From Dryomyza anilis (lineage: Eukaryota > Arthropoda > Insecta > Diptera > Dryomyzidae), in assembly GCA_951804985.1 (NCBI GenBank), contig OX638133.1, positions 8,638,501 through 8,702,500 on the forward strand: a stretch of DNA of 64,000 nt, given 5' to 3'. The position numbers were made by a program, and so were the translations under genes. The notes under the pieces are model-generated. The model was not told where the DNA came from and did not search any database. It was given only the letters and a program-made list of their open reading frames with translations. Shown one piece after another: positions 1 to 11,641 of the stretch (position 1 is the stretch's first letter; every line of letters starts with the position of its first letter).

Positions 1-745
1 TACGAAGTCTTTTTTTTATACAAATAACATAAAAGAGATTGGTTCACAAAAAATGTATCAAATATTCCATGTCAACAATTACTTAAACTGGTATGAAACC
101 TTAATGAAACCTTTGGGAAACCTTTGTGAAACCTTTATGAATCCTCAATGAAATCATGGTGAAAACTTTATGAAACCCTTATACAACTCTTATAAAACTT
201 GAATGAAAGCTTTATGAAACCTTTATGAAACACTTATGAAACATTTATGAGACCTTTGTGAAACCTTTATGGAACTTTACGAAACCTTTATGAAATCTTT
301 ATGAAACTTTACGAATCCTTTATGAAACCATTAAGAAAATTTTATGAACATTTATGAAACACTATACAAAATCACTATGAAGTCTTTATTTTTAAACAAT
401 CTTAAAAATAACATTTAAGGGATTGGTTCATAAAAAATGTTATAAATACTCCATGTCAACTATTACTTAAACTGATATGATACCTTATTGAAACCTTTGT
501 GAAAACTTTATGAATCCTTAATGAAACCTTTGTGAAACCTTTATGAAGACTTAATGAAATCATAATGAAAACTTAATGAAACCCTTATAAAACCTTTATA
601 AAACTTGAACTAAAGCTTTATGAAACCTTTATGAAACATTATTGAGACCTATGTAAAACCTTTATGTAATTTTACGAATCCTTTATGACACCTTTAAGAA
701 ACTTTTATTAATATTTATGAAACCTTTATCAAAATAAAGAAACCT
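1..745. repeat. Two tandem ~380-bp modules ending in 11-bp minisatellite (CCTTTATGAAA)n
   Basis: Two copies of one module lie head to tail, starting near 1 and near 375. Each opens with a GAAGTCTTT stretch, then a non-repetitive header (GATTGGTTCA.AAAAAATGT, CCATGTCAAC, ATTACTTAAACTG), then an imperfect array of the 11-bp unit CCTTTATGAAA with many single-base variants. A third copy of header plus array is at 2722-3085. The shared header means that the whole module was copied, not just the short unit. No gene is visible in it. Confidence 0.85.
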
Positions 746-2520
746 CTACAAAAACAACTATTTTTTAAAATTCACTTAATGTTTTTTTTTTTATAAATAA
801 TGCAAAAATATGCAAATACAACTGAAAGCACTATAACAAAACCACAAACGAAACCTCAAATAAAAATCCACACCATTTTTTAAGTGATAACATGACGTCG
901 CCGTGTCAAAGTTCTTTGTGTCAAAAGATTTTCTCATACGAAACACAAAACACAAATCGAGAATTAAGAAGAACCGCAGACACCAGGCAGTATTTTCGTT
1001 TTCGTTATTTATTTTATTTAATTTATTTGCTGTAATTTAAGAAGATTTCACTTTTCTGAGGTTTTCAACAGTTTCACAATTCAATGGGGCTATGGGGGTA
1101 TCTATACAAAATGTAGGATCACATATAGTAGGTTTGCATGTCAGTAATTACAATACCAAAAAAAAGAAAAAATGTTCTTTTCGTAGTACTTAAAATACTT
1201 GTTGTGAGAATTATCTATAAAAGTCACACACTGGTGAATTTTTGTGATGACAGGCCACAGCTGATTGTACCCGAAAATGTGTCAAAAATTCTAAATGACA
1301 TTTCCGTTGTATTAAGTGGCGGAGAAAACTGTACAACCAAAAAAGATTTTTTTAAAGCAATTGTAGTCTTTAGTGATTTGTCAAAATTACTGTCAACTTT
1401 AAGTAGTAATTTTTAAGAATTATTTGTGACACGCACACAATACGTACGGTTACTGTGTCAGTATGTTAGTCAGCAATCAAAGAAATTCCCTCGAATTCCT
1501 TGTACACACCAGTTGCGCCAAAAGCAGGTTAATAACCAAATTTATATTGCGACATGCTGATTTCACTTTTATTCTTTAAAAAAATATCCTTTATTTTTTT
1601 TGTTTGAAAAATTCTACTTTTTCTTTCCTTTAGTCCAATTTTTAGGTCATTCATGACATAACTTTTTGCTTACACTAAACCATAAAACATGAAATATTTA
1701 TTGCTTTTTCTGATTTTTTTTTCTCGGTTTTTGTTCATGGTGCTTAACAAATTTTGATCCGAGACTTTATGCGATGCCGCATATAATTTTTCGCACTTTT
1801 TTTTGTTATTTAATATTTTTTTTTGTTGTGTTCCATGAGGGCTGAGGCATGTCTTTTGCATTGTTGCACGCGCGCGCCATCTGTGCACCGCAAATTGCAG
1901 TTTTATTGTTTGTATTTTGTGGAATTTATGCGCAGATATTTTTGACATTATCTGCGCTGCTGTATCGTTCGTTTGAAGGTGTCAAAAAGTGAAAAGTCTG
2001 AAGCTAAAGTATTTTTGCGCCAAATTGTAGTTGAAATTTTTATTTTTATTTTTTGATTTTCTATATTCAACTTTTTTACACAGTGTAAAGGGTGTACTTT
2101 CAATTTTTAAACGTACACTTTGAATTTAAATGTTTGGGAAATTGAAAAGGTAAAAATTTAATTCTTTTTCTAATAGAATACAAAACGATTTTTAAGAATT
2201 TCACAGGATTAATTTAATTTATGATGTATATGCCTTCATAAATCGAATTTGTTCCTGTGAACTATATCCATTCAAAAGTCTTAAGAAATACACCAATGAT
2301 TAATGTTGAATACACCAAATATAAATGTGGTGGAGACTAATAACTCTAATTTGATTTTTGTTTATTTTAAACAATTTACTCTTATGTCACTTGAATATAG
2401 TTCACAGACGCAAATTCGTTTTATATATAGTATATGCTTTCATAAATTGAATTTCTCTCTGTGAACTACATTTAATTGAAAGTCTTACAAAGTACAGCAA
2501 AGGTAAATATTGAGCGGCGA
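746..2520. other. A+T-rich stretch without a recognised gene
   Basis: This is mostly unique sequence. An ATG-initiated open frame of 92 codons lies at 1138-1416 (+); its basic N-terminus and generic C-terminal half match no family I know, and it may be a transposon remnant or chance. 1650-1990 holds a T-rich tract followed by a GC-richer patch around 1868 with a CGCGCGC run. 2220-2300 and 2420-2480 share a diverged motif (ATGCCTTCATAAATCGAATTT, GTGAACTA), so a small diverged duplication is present. Confidence 0.4.
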
Positions 2521-4180
2521 TGAATGAAAATTTAGACAATAACTAGATACAATTTAAAATTAAATGAGTTCTTATTACAATTGAATGAGGACCATTTAAA
2601 ATTGAATGTGTTTCCTGGAAAATTAAATGAAGACTCTTTAAAATTAAACATGTTCATTTTATAAGTTTAAGTTGTCAATTTAAAATGAAAAATATTAATT
2701 TATTTAAAATGAAAATAATATTTAAGAGATTGGTTCATAAAAATGTGATAAATAATCCATGTCAACTATTACTTAAACTGGTATAAAATCTTAATGAAAC
2801 CTTCGTGAAATCATAATGAAAACTTTATGAAACCTTTATGAAACCTTTATGAAACCTTTATGAAACCTTTATGAAACTTTACGAAACTTGAATGAGAGCT
2901 TTATGAAACATTTATGAGACCCTTATGAAACCTTTATGAAACCTTTATGAAACCTTTATGAAACCTTTATGAAGCCTTTATGAAACCTTTATGAAACCTT
3001 TATGAAACCTTTATGAAACCTTTATGAAACTTTACGAATTCTTTATGAAACCTTTAAGAAACTTTTATGACCATTTATGAACATTGTTTTCAGATTATAA
3101 TTTAAAGTTTTTACATTAAGTAGCTTGTGTTATATTAAACTTAAACTTGTTCGAAACTTAATATGTTTACTTAATTTAAATGTTTCCCTTTAAAATTTAA
3201 TGTGTTTTCTTTAAAATGAAATGTATTCACTATTTAATTAAAAGCGTTATCTTTAAATTTAATATAACCACTTTAAAATCAAATTTACTTTAAATACCAC
3301 TTTAAATTTACTTTAAATGTGTAAACTTTTAAATTAAATGTGTTCTTTTTTAATATAAATGTATTCTCATAATAACTACATGATTTCCTTTTAAAATTAA
3401 ATACGTTTTATTAAAAAAATTATTGAGTTTTCTTTGAAATCAAACATGTTTACTTTAATTTTGAATGTGTTCAATTTAAAATTTAATGTGTTTTTTTAAA
3501 AATGCAGAGTCTTTCTTTGAAATTGACTATATTCACTTTAAAACTTAAACTGTTTAAATTTTTATTTAATCTCTAAACATTAAAATTAAATTTAAGCACT
3601 TAAGATTTAAATGAATTTACTTTTAAATTAATATTTTCATTTCAACTTTTAAAAAATTAAAACTTTAAGTTTTAAAATAATTAAAAAACTTTTTGTTATA
3701 AAGTATTATATATACTTTGAAATCAACTATGTTCACTTTAAAATTCATTTTTTTACAACTAAATTCAATACAATGAATGAAACAATGAGTTATTTTGAAT
3801 ATTTATATTTTTTAGAGTAAAATAATAAAAAAACAAAAATAAATTAAAAATGTAATAAATTTTTTTTTTTGAGCTGTGAGTAAATCAACTATATTCACTT
3901 TAAAACTGAAACTGTTCACTTTAAAATTAAATCTTTTCACTTTAAAATAAAATTTAATCACTTTAAAATAAATTGAATTTAATTCTAAATAATTATTTAA
4001 TATAAAATGAAATGAAAATTAAAAAAAAAAAAACTGTATTACTTTATTTATTCTTTTTATTATAAAGTATTATGTAGCAGTAATATTTGAAATCAAATAT
4101 GTTCACTTTAAAATTAAATCTTTTCACTTTGAACTGAAATTTGATCACTTTAAAATTAAATGAATTCACTTACTATTTGA
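2521..4180. repeat. Degenerate ~20-bp repeat field (TTCACTTTAAAATTAAATG-like)
   Basis: Words such as TTCACTTTAAAATTAAAT recur with heavy drift across the interval, often with G/T-rich spacers (GTGTT, ATGTGTTC). The spacing is about 18-24 bp and irregular, as in an old eroded minisatellite. The field is interrupted by the 11-bp array at 2722-3085. No coding capacity is visible. Confidence 0.6.
2722..3085. repeat. Third copy of the 0-0.7 kb module, with the most regular 11-bp array
   Basis: It starts with the same header as the modules at 44 and 421 (GATTGGTTCATAAAAATGTG, then CCATGTCAAC). It continues with long runs of the 11-bp unit CCTTTATGAAA, many of them identical in a row around 2840-3030. 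The greater homogeneity suggests more recent expansion than in the two upstream copies. Confidence 0.85.
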
Positions 4181-5800
4181 AATAAAAAATTAGAAGAAAA
4201 TTTAAAAAATATATTTAAACTGTGAATTTTTAAATTATTCAAAAACTCTTTACTTTATTTATACTATTTAGTATAAGGTATTTTGTATCACAGTACAACG
4301 TTTTTTTTTTGAAGTGTTTTAGCTCAGTGTAGTCAATTTTATTGTGTGCCAAACAAATAGTTCAAGCCTGGAATTGGGTGAAATAAAAGTGAATTTGTTT
4401 TGGTTGCCACTGCTGCTGCACTTATGCAATAAGAGGGCGAGCTGCGTCGCCGCATTAGAGTGCTTCAAGGCGTCATAAATTAGATAAGGACTCAAGGATT
4501 GTGTGGCGTTACTCTCGCTTACATCATGCAATAAAGTGGCATGGAAAATGATACAGGAAATATGTATGTAATAAATAAATATTCACTAGGCAAATAAAAG
4601 AAAATCTTTGAGCCTAGTTTGGAAAACTTTTTACTCACTAATTTAACCATTCAAAATTTAAACATTGAGAAAAAATAAATAAATTTGAGTATAACTATGA
4701 AAAGCCACTAAAGAACTCTTATGAAACTACTAAGAAACTATTCTAATTCATTTTTTTTATAACAACTTATCTCATATTTGCTAAAGTTACATTTTAAAAT
4801 TGTTCTTAGTTATTTTAAAGTTATCTAATTGAAGTTGTTTTGGAGTTATCAAATTAAAGTAGCTAATACTTTTAAAACCACTATGAAGCCATTAACAAAA
4901 CACAAATGAAATGGAATACAAAAAAATTAATTAGTTTAATTAGTTAATTAGATTATAAAATATCGTTGCTTTTGCTTAAAACTAACGAAATAGATTTTAA
5001 AACTATTAAAACCACTATGCAACCTTTAAGAAACCAATATAAATGTTAAAGTTATACAAAAGCTGTTTAATGAGTGCCATATGCATGCCATTAATATGCA
5101 TTAAGAATGTCTAAAAAGTAAAAATTTATGTATTTTAATATTTTTATAAGTTGCTGGTATACCATTGCATGTTGTCACTGCTGTCGTTGCTCATTTGCGC
5201 TTTGCTGCTGCTGTTGTTATTGCTTGTGATAAATTTGTTTTCCTTGCCATTTATATGTTGCTGTCATTTGAATTTGTTCTATTTGTTTCTATATCTGCTG
5301 TTCTATTTTAAAAACAGTCACACAAGTGAGTTGCCTAGTTTTAGGCATTTGCACTTTGATTTTATTTATTTTGATAAATAAAATACCATAATTTCCGGTT
5401 GACAATTTGCTGCGTGTGAAAAGGACATAAAATGCAACCACATACAGCAACACTGTTGCAGTTTCTGCTGCTGCCGATGCAGCCAATTTCCGGTCAAGAA
5501 GATGCGACGACACAGACGCCCTCTGCAGGCAACACAAATTGCTGCAAAATTCGCATACGTTGTGATGTGAACAGGATGCGAACTGGCACAAGTTAAGAAC
5601 TGAGTTTTTTTTTTTTAGTTTTTAGTTAAATATGTTTTGAGGCGCATTCATTATTTATGTGCCGGAAAAGTGCCATCAAGTTGATGCTATAAAGAGGGTT
5701 TAAGACTCTTAGACTGTCAAGAGTCTGGAAATCTGCATGTGCTTCAAATGGCATTTAATTTGTTGTCGTAATTAAGTGTTAATTCGAAATTAAGATAAAT
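4181..5800. other. Intergenic region with two moderately GC-richer islands
   Basis: The islands at about 4330-4540 and 5150-5600 stand out from the A+T-rich flanks and carry GCTGCTG/CAGCAA triplets. They may be regulatory or old exon DNA, but no conserved protein can be read. 4560-5130 is A+T-rich with no visible feature. The small ORF at 5432-5596 is listed separately. Confidence 0.4.
5432..5596 (+). CDS. Candidate 54-aa ORF in a GC-richer island (uncertain)
   Basis: ATG to TAA gives 54 codons. The N-terminus has a short hydrophobic stretch (residues 8-16, LLQFLLLPM), followed by a Thr/Gln/Asn-rich part and a basic C-terminal segment with three cysteines (CC at 37-38 and C at 44). This could pass for a small secreted peptide, but the hydrophobic core is short for a signal peptide. 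The same DNA is also open on the minus strand (5289-5591), and no homologue is recognised. A chance ORF in triplet-rich DNA is the more likely explanation. Confidence 0.13.
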   Translation: MQPHTATLLQFLLLPMQPISGQEDATTQTPSAGNTNCCKIRIRCDVNRMRTGTS

Positions 5801-5804
5801 AACA

Positions 5805-6410
5805 TTTTTAGTAGTTGTAACAACCTAATTCAATCGCTTAAAATTAAATTCAAATTGGTTGATGAAACTGCTGGATAGCCCTTGAAATATTATCATGTAC
5901 ACACACCAAATAAGTATTTATTCTAAATTTTAAATTAGATGCAATGCAAACTATGAACATTTAAAAACTTAGTTAACAGTTGAGAGAACCGAATAATATG
6001 GTTGAGCTGATATAATATATGTTCCTAGATATTTTGCAATGGTTCGAGTATGGATATCATTTTAAAAATAATCAGTGAAAAAAGGCTCTCTTGGCATGAG
6101 CTTGAAAGAAAGACAATAGTAGTTGTAACAACCAAATGCTTGCAGTTAAAATGAAGTTACTACAAATCACTTGTTGGAACTGCCATATTCGGTTGGAAAT
6201 TCAAATACACACGAAACGCACACACACCAATTGGTCGTAAAACTATTCTAAATTGATTGACAACAACATTTTCAATTTTGGTATAGGAAACGAATTCACA
6301 GTTGAGAGCATCGAATTATTTATTTAGGAGCTCTAAAACTGTTCTAAAAACAATTTTAATGTTGGTATAAGAAACGACTTTACAATTGAGAGAACCGATT
6401 TATTATTTTA
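5805..6410. mobile_element. Two diverged copies of the CACACAGAAAA-type MITE family
   Basis: 5808-6000 and 6117-6400 both begin with AGTAGTTGTAACAACC and run into a GTTG.TGAAACTGC / GTTGGAACTGCCATATTCGG segment. Next come an ACACACACCAAAT(A/T)-type word and a CAGTTGAGAG(A/C)...CCGAA(T) end. The same order of words occurs at 11642-11936 and, reversed, at 7280-7671. The outer ends are eroded, so the limits are approximate. Confidence 0.6.
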
Positions 6411-7060
6411 GAAGCTTGGTATCTTTTATAATTTCAATTCTGTTTAGAGGAATTGTCTCGGGGAAAAAATATATAGGAAAGCATAACTCTTTACAATAAA
6501 TATTACTCTTTAGAATTTTTGTAAATGGGAAGAAATGTCCGGAAAGAAATGTCTGGGAAAAGAATTTGCTCTGGTTAAAAATTGGTCGGGCAAAATTAAC
6601 GCGAAAAATTGTCCTGCCCTATTCAAAATAAGTATTCTTATAAAATGTCACTTTTAAATATATTTGAAATAATCTTTTACAACTTTGTCGTAAACATTTT
6701 GATGATTGTGGAATACTTAAGTGCTGAAATGCGCAGAGGTATAAACGAACTCCAAAATAAATACTACGTTTACGGTATTCGGATACTAAAGCAAGTTGAA
6801 GTCATCAAATATTTAAGAGCTACAAAGTCTTCTTGTGTACTACAGGAAAGTAGAGAAATATTTAACATTTAAGGGATATAAAGAGACAGGCAGAAACATC
6901 GCATGTTGACACATAAACTGGTGGTAATAAAATGGAGTAGAAATAATAATACATAATGAATACTAGATGAGGAGCTTTTAAGTATGCATATTATGTATTA
7001 AATGCATTATTAAGAAAAGGTTTAAAATAAATAACATATTTTATAAGGAGGAATTTATTT
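6411..7060. other. A+T-rich unique stretch
   Basis: No supported gene is present. A frame of 87 codons is open at 6609-6872 (+), but it starts at a TTG, has no recognisable domain and sits in A+T-rich DNA. Confidence 0.35.
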
Positions 7061-7277
7061 AGCGTCCGTAGGTCAGTGGTTTGTGTGTTGGGCAGCGAGT
7101 CGAAAGGTTTGAGGGTTCGAACACCCGCAAGTGCAACGTCAAAAATAGAAATTGGTTTTCTATACGGCGCTCTCTCTAGGCAGATAATTGCAAACCTTCG
7201 AAAATAAAACATTGTCTTGAAATACATCTCACCCTACGTTCAGAGGCTGCATTAAATTGTAGGTCCAACCATTTGAG
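7061..7277 (+). mobile_element. tRNA-derived SINE
   Basis: The head has internal RNA polymerase III promoter boxes: an A-box-like TAGGTCAGTGG at 7069-7079 and a B box GGTTCGAACAC at 7114-7124. The body that follows (TTGCAAACCTTCGAAAATAA, then GTTCAGAGGCTGCATTAAAT and TGTAGGTCCAACCATTTG) resembles, from memory, a SINE body found in many fly genomes (TGGCAAACCTCCGA, CGTTCGGAGTCGGC, TGTAGGTCCC). The acceptor stem does not pair, so this is not a working tRNA gene. The 3' end is cut by the MITE that begins at 7280. The alternative is a tRNA pseudogene, which would not explain the body. Confidence 0.7.
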
Positions 7278-7279
7278 TA

Positions 7280-7671
7280 CACACAGAAAAGAGATTTGTT
7301 GTGCTAACCAACTCTTTGTAGCGCCAACCAATTCTTTGCAAAAGCAACATATTCTGTTCTCTCAGCCGCTTGGACGATGCTTATATTCAAAACTAATATA
7401 AGTTAAACAGTTCGATATTGGTTGCAGTATTAACTACAACTCTTTTAGTTAGACCTAAAACCGACTAAGCGGTTGATAGAAGTGAACAAGTTGTTTGGGC
7501 AAAAAGTTGGTTGGCGCAACAAATCTCTACTCAGTGTGTATAGGCTAATATTTGAAGCGCCAACCGAATATAGCAGTTCCATCAACAAATTTGTAGAAAA
7601 TTCGTTTTAACCGTTGCTACAACTAACTTTTACGTTATATTATGTCAAAAGTCAATTTTTCTGTGTGTATT
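7280..7671 (-). mobile_element. MITE with CACACAGAAAA terminal inverted repeats
   Basis: The left end CACACAGAAAAGAGATTTGT (7280) and the reverse complement of the right end (CACACAGAAAAATTGAC, ending at about 7671) form the outer inverted repeats. TA flanks both sides (7278-7279 and just after the end), as expected for a TA target duplication. An internal sequence ending TCTACTCAGTGTG at 7538 is also an inverted copy of the left end. The object is therefore either one element with an internal repeat or a 259-bp element (7280-7538) joined to a second. There is no transposase. Confidence 0.65.
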
Positions 7672-9060
7672 AAGTTAAAGAGATAAAATATCTAGCATTT
7701 TCTGAAATATTTCGTATATATTTTTGGCACAAACTCAGATAAATGCAAATTTTTGGGATAGGCATAGCAGATAATTAAAATTTGTAATTCAAAGGTGGAT
7801 TCCCCCGAAATTTACCCGATTAGGGAAGAATTGACTATGAGCAAAGGATGTAGGTTATGTTAGAAGCAATGAACACGTCAAATTTAAGTTCCGGATCATG
7901 ATTTTGGGATGGGCTGACAAAAATGGATCATTGGAAATAAACTTCGACTTTGAGTACTTAAAATCTTTCGATATATATAGTATAGAGTAAACTTTTGTTT
8001 TGTAGAAATATTTTTAATTTTGTGCCTAGAAAATCTGCTTTAAATTGAAAATAAAATAATTTCACTTTCAAAAACCCAAATACCAAAAAAAAAAATCACC
8101 AGTCCACAAAACAAACCCAAAAATATTTAAAACCTTATCGAACCCTTGCAATCGCTTTTGACATTCGATAAATTTGTCAGTCAATATGTCGGTCTGTCAA
8201 ATCGTTATACAAAATGTCAATAACAAAAATTCACTTTTATCCTCAACTTTATGCCCAACATTGTGGTTATGATTGTTGATTGTGTGGCCTTTTGTGTCCG
8301 ATATGTTGCTGGACTTTTGGATTTTTGATTTTTAATTTTGTGTGTTTCTGTTTTTTTTTTTTTTTTTGGATTACAGGGGACATTTGTGTGTGTGTTGAAT
8401 GTGTTGTATGTTTTGGGGACCAAAAAACACCGTGCAGTTCGCATTGAGTAATCGCCGACCAGGTGTTCGGCGACATTGTAGCGGTAATAAACAATGACAA
8501 CAACAATTAAAAAAAAAACACAATATATATTTTACATAAAAGCATTTTCCAAGACATGAATTAAGCTGCAATAAAAACAAAAAAAAAAATGTTGCCAACC
8601 AAAAATACTGCGTTAGGAGGCCAATGTAATGAGTGTGACTCAAGTTTATGTTTTTGTCCAAATTTTAAATATTCCTAAATTTTTAATATTCATATTTTTG
8701 TTAGGAATTTTCAAATTCTAAATGTTTCTTACTAAATATTTAGAATTAAGAATTTTTATTTAATTTAGAAGTTTTTTTTTTATATTATTTCTAAAGTATT
8801 TTTGAAATAGTTTTTAGTGGTTTTTAGTAATATATTTTTTTAGTACAATTTTTTTTTATACATTTTTGGTACAGACATATTTTGAAATAGTTTTATTCAA
8901 ATATGTACATTCATTTTTAATACTATTTTGACTACAATTTCATAATACTCTTTTTTAGTACTTTTCACTTTAATAATAATGTTTACTACTTTCATAGTAT
9001 TCATATTCAGAATTTTATTTATTGGCCGTAATGTTTACAGTTTTATATTTTAGTATAATA
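7672..9060. other. A+T-rich intergenic stretch
   Basis: No gene is seen. Homopolymer T and A runs are frequent (8350-8368, 8585). A patch at 8217-8640 is open in several overlapping minus-strand frames, none with a recognisable domain. From about 8640 the sequence grades into the AGTACTAATTTT-type repeat. Confidence 0.4.
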
Positions 9061-9330
9061 TTTTTCATAGTACTTAGTATTAATTTGAAGTGCTAATTTT
9101 TAATACTTTTTTTAGTACTAATTTTTAGTACTAATTTTTATTACTAATTTTTGGTACTAATTTTTACTATTAATTTTTAGTACTAATTTTATGTACTAAT
9201 TTTATGTACTAATTTTTAGTACTAATTTTATGTACTAATTTTATGTACTAATTTTTAGTACTAATTTATAGTACTAATTTTTAACACTAATTTTTAGTAC
9301 TAATTTTTGTTTGTGTTATGGTTTTTATTA
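9061..9330. repeat. 12-13-bp minisatellite (TTTTTAGTACTAA)n
   Basis: Units TTTTTAGTACTAA and TTTTATGTACTAA alternate with small variants. The same array type recurs at 10440-10790, on the other side of the Helitron-like element, so one array may once have spanned this place before the insertion and drift. Confidence 0.85.
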
Positions 9331-9533
9331 AAATTTTTCGTACATGTAAGTACTAATTTTGAATTCTATACAGTTTATACAATTTTTTGTCTAATGTTTT
9401 TATACCCTACACTAAGAGTGAAAGGGTATATTCAGTTTGGTACGCCGTTTGTAACACCCAGAAGAAAGCATCTCCGGTATGGAAAAGTATATATATTCTT
9501 GATCAGCATGACCTCCTGAGTCGATTTAGCGAT

Positions 9534-9556
9534 GTCCGTCTGTCCGTCTGTCTGTC

Positions 9557-9591
<35 letters not shown>

Positions 9592-9611
9592 CTGTCCGTC
9601 TGTCTGTCTGT
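9534..9611 (+). repeat. (GTCY)n microsatellite inside the mini-me element
   Basis: About 19 units of GTCT/GTCC lie immediately 3' of the conserved core. In mini-me elements this position is known as a proto-microsatellite. Its opposite strand reads as a long frame (9432-9785), which is a by-product of the repeat. Confidence 0.95.
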
Positions 9612-10056
9612 TGAAATCCCTAAGACTTTTAAAATTGAAGAGCTAGATAAATGAAACTTATAACTTAGATTACTAATATACCTACGCTGTATGTGCGAAA
9701 AAATTGGCGAGATCGGTCCATGGTGACCTATGATCCGACCACTTATGTTCAAATACCACATATAAAATGTACATATAAAGATCAATTTTTATGTATACGT
9801 GCTTAGGTAAACTTTGTTGGTCAAATATATATTGACATCATGCTCAAATACATGATAATAATGTTTTCCGGCGAAAAGACTTGTGGTTCACAAAAAAAAA
9901 AATCGAAATTCGGTACACCTACCCATTTGTAAATATGGGTATCAAATGAATGGAAATTCTTCAGCGATTGAATGTTTGTAGTTATTTTCAGGATTCGTAT
10001 ACCCTGGTGACCTATATATCACTTTGAATGGTAACCACACATATGTGTAGGGTATT

Positions 10057-10080
10057 TATAGTCGGCTTAGACCGACTATA
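10057..10080 (+). other. Terminal hairpin of the Helentron-like element
   Basis: TATAGTCGG pairs perfectly with CCGACTATA around the 6-nt loop CTTAGA. A short hairpin close to the 3' end is typical of Helitron-class transposons, where it marks the end of transfer. Confidence 0.85.
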
Positions 10081-10439
10081 ATTTTGATAATCCTAACTAT
10101 CATAATTACACCTACTTTAAAATTTCCCATGTGATCTAACCTTCCCAACTGGTTTTTTTTATATTATATCGGAGTACTAATTTTGGCACATATTTTATTG
10201 TGTCTACTTTTTTAATTTAATATTTGTAGTTAATTTTTATTTTGTTTTTTTTTACGTTGTATATTCATTTTTATTTAATTTATTTAAGTACTGTTTTTTT
10301 GTACAAGTTTTTGGCACGCATTGATACTGAGATTTTGTATTCCTTTTTTGTATTTTTTTTATTAATTTTTTTAGCTTTAATTTTTATGATTTACTTTTAT
10401 TAATTATTTTAAGTATTTCTTTGAATTCTAATTTTGACT
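10081..10439. other. T-rich stretch between element and array
   Basis: Low-complexity T/A-rich sequence with scattered TTTTAGTAC-like words; no gene is visible. Confidence 0.5.
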
Positions 10440-10790
10440 AAAATTGTTAAAAATAATGTTTAGTACTAACATTTAGTATCAATTCTAAGTACCAATTTTT
10501 AGTTCTAATATTTAGTACTAATTTTTAGTATTAATTTGAAGTGCTAATTTTTAGTTCTTTTTTTAGTACTAATATTTAGCACTAATTATTATTACTAATT
10601 TTGGTACCTATTTTTACTATTAATTTTTAGTACTAATTTTATGTACTAATTTTATGTACTTATTTTTAGTACTAATTTTATGTACTAATTTTTAGTACGA
10701 ATTTATAGTACTAATTTTGAATACTAATTTTTAGTACTAATTTTTAGTACTCATTTTTAGTATAAATTTTTAGTACTCATTTTAATACAC
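10440..10790. repeat. Second block of the (TTTTTAGTACTAA)n minisatellite
   Basis: Same unit and variants (TTTTATGTACTAA, TTTGAAGTGCTAA) as at 9061-9330, in the same orientation. Confidence 0.85.
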
Positions 10791-11640
10791 AATTTTCAAA
10801 CTATTAGCTTTTCTTCTAGTAATTTCGAAAATACTACTTTTAATATAACCAATTTGGTATATTTTTCAATAGTATTTGTATTACTTTGTACAATGATTTC
10901 ATAGTAGAGACCTAGTTGAGCAAACGTATCCTTCGGTTTTAATAATTACTTTGGTCGCATCCTCATCGCACATGTTGAGCTCATAATTTATGCATAGATG
11001 TCAGGGACAAAAACATAAAACCAACATCTGCAGTACACACCTTTTAGTTTAGAAATTGAAAAAACCAACAAAAAACAAAAAAATAGTCATCAACAAATGC
11101 TTAATTAAAACCAAACACGCAATGTAAATTCCAGATATATACAGTGGTATTCGAAGTATTTTTAATATTTAGTAAAAAACCATTTTTTATTAAAAATACA
11201 AAATTATATAATAATAATCTTCTCGAAGTCGATGAATCAAAAAACAAATACAGAAATAATTTAAATTTTCATTTGTAAAATAATTTATATTAATCTTTAT
11301 TATATAATTGTCTATTTGCTAAAATATAGGATGTGTGCGAATTTTTGTAAAATTGAAGACTAAACAAAATGATTGTATTTTCATTCGATCTCTTTTCCAT
11401 AACCAGAATGCGGTAAAATCGGTAATCAATAGATTCAATTTAGTTTTTTTGAAAATTTGCAAAATTAAATAGTAAATACTGCATTACCGACAAAGTTTAG
11501 TATAGTTTCAAATTTAGACAAATTTTGAATCGAAATCCAAATATTTTACAAAAAAAAATCGAATGCTATTTGTATAACAGAATTAGAACAAATTGAATTC
11601 GTTTGAAATACGTTTATGTTGTATTGGAAAATGTTAATCT
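10791..11640. other. A+T-rich unique stretch
   Basis: 10905-11060 is somewhat GC-richer and unique; the remainder is A+T-rich. No gene or element is recognised. Confidence 0.4.
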
Positions 11641-11641
11641 A

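Larger units (their letters stand above)
9401..10080 (+). mobile_element. Helentron/DINE-1-type non-autonomous element with mini-me core
   Basis: It starts with TATACCCTACAC (9401). The inverted form GTGTAGGGTAT lies near the other end (10045-10055), giving short subterminal inverted repeats. The 3' end closes with the hairpin at 10057-10080. The interior has the fly mini-me arrangement: a core (TATATATTCTTGATCAGCAT, then CTGAGTCGATTTAGC) directly followed by a (GTCY)n tract at 9534-9611. Subterminal inverted repeats plus a 3' hairpin and no long inverted ends are the known hallmarks of Helentrons and their short DINE-1/HINE relatives. There is no Rep/helicase coding capacity, so it is non-autonomous. 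Confidence 0.8.

Noticed and set aside
7062..7134. tRNA gene
   Set aside because: Only the A and B boxes fit; the acceptor stem does not pair and a SINE-type body follows.
9432..9785. 117-codon minus-strand ORF with TDRQTDRQ repeats
   Set aside because: Read from the (GTCY)n tract of the mini-me element.
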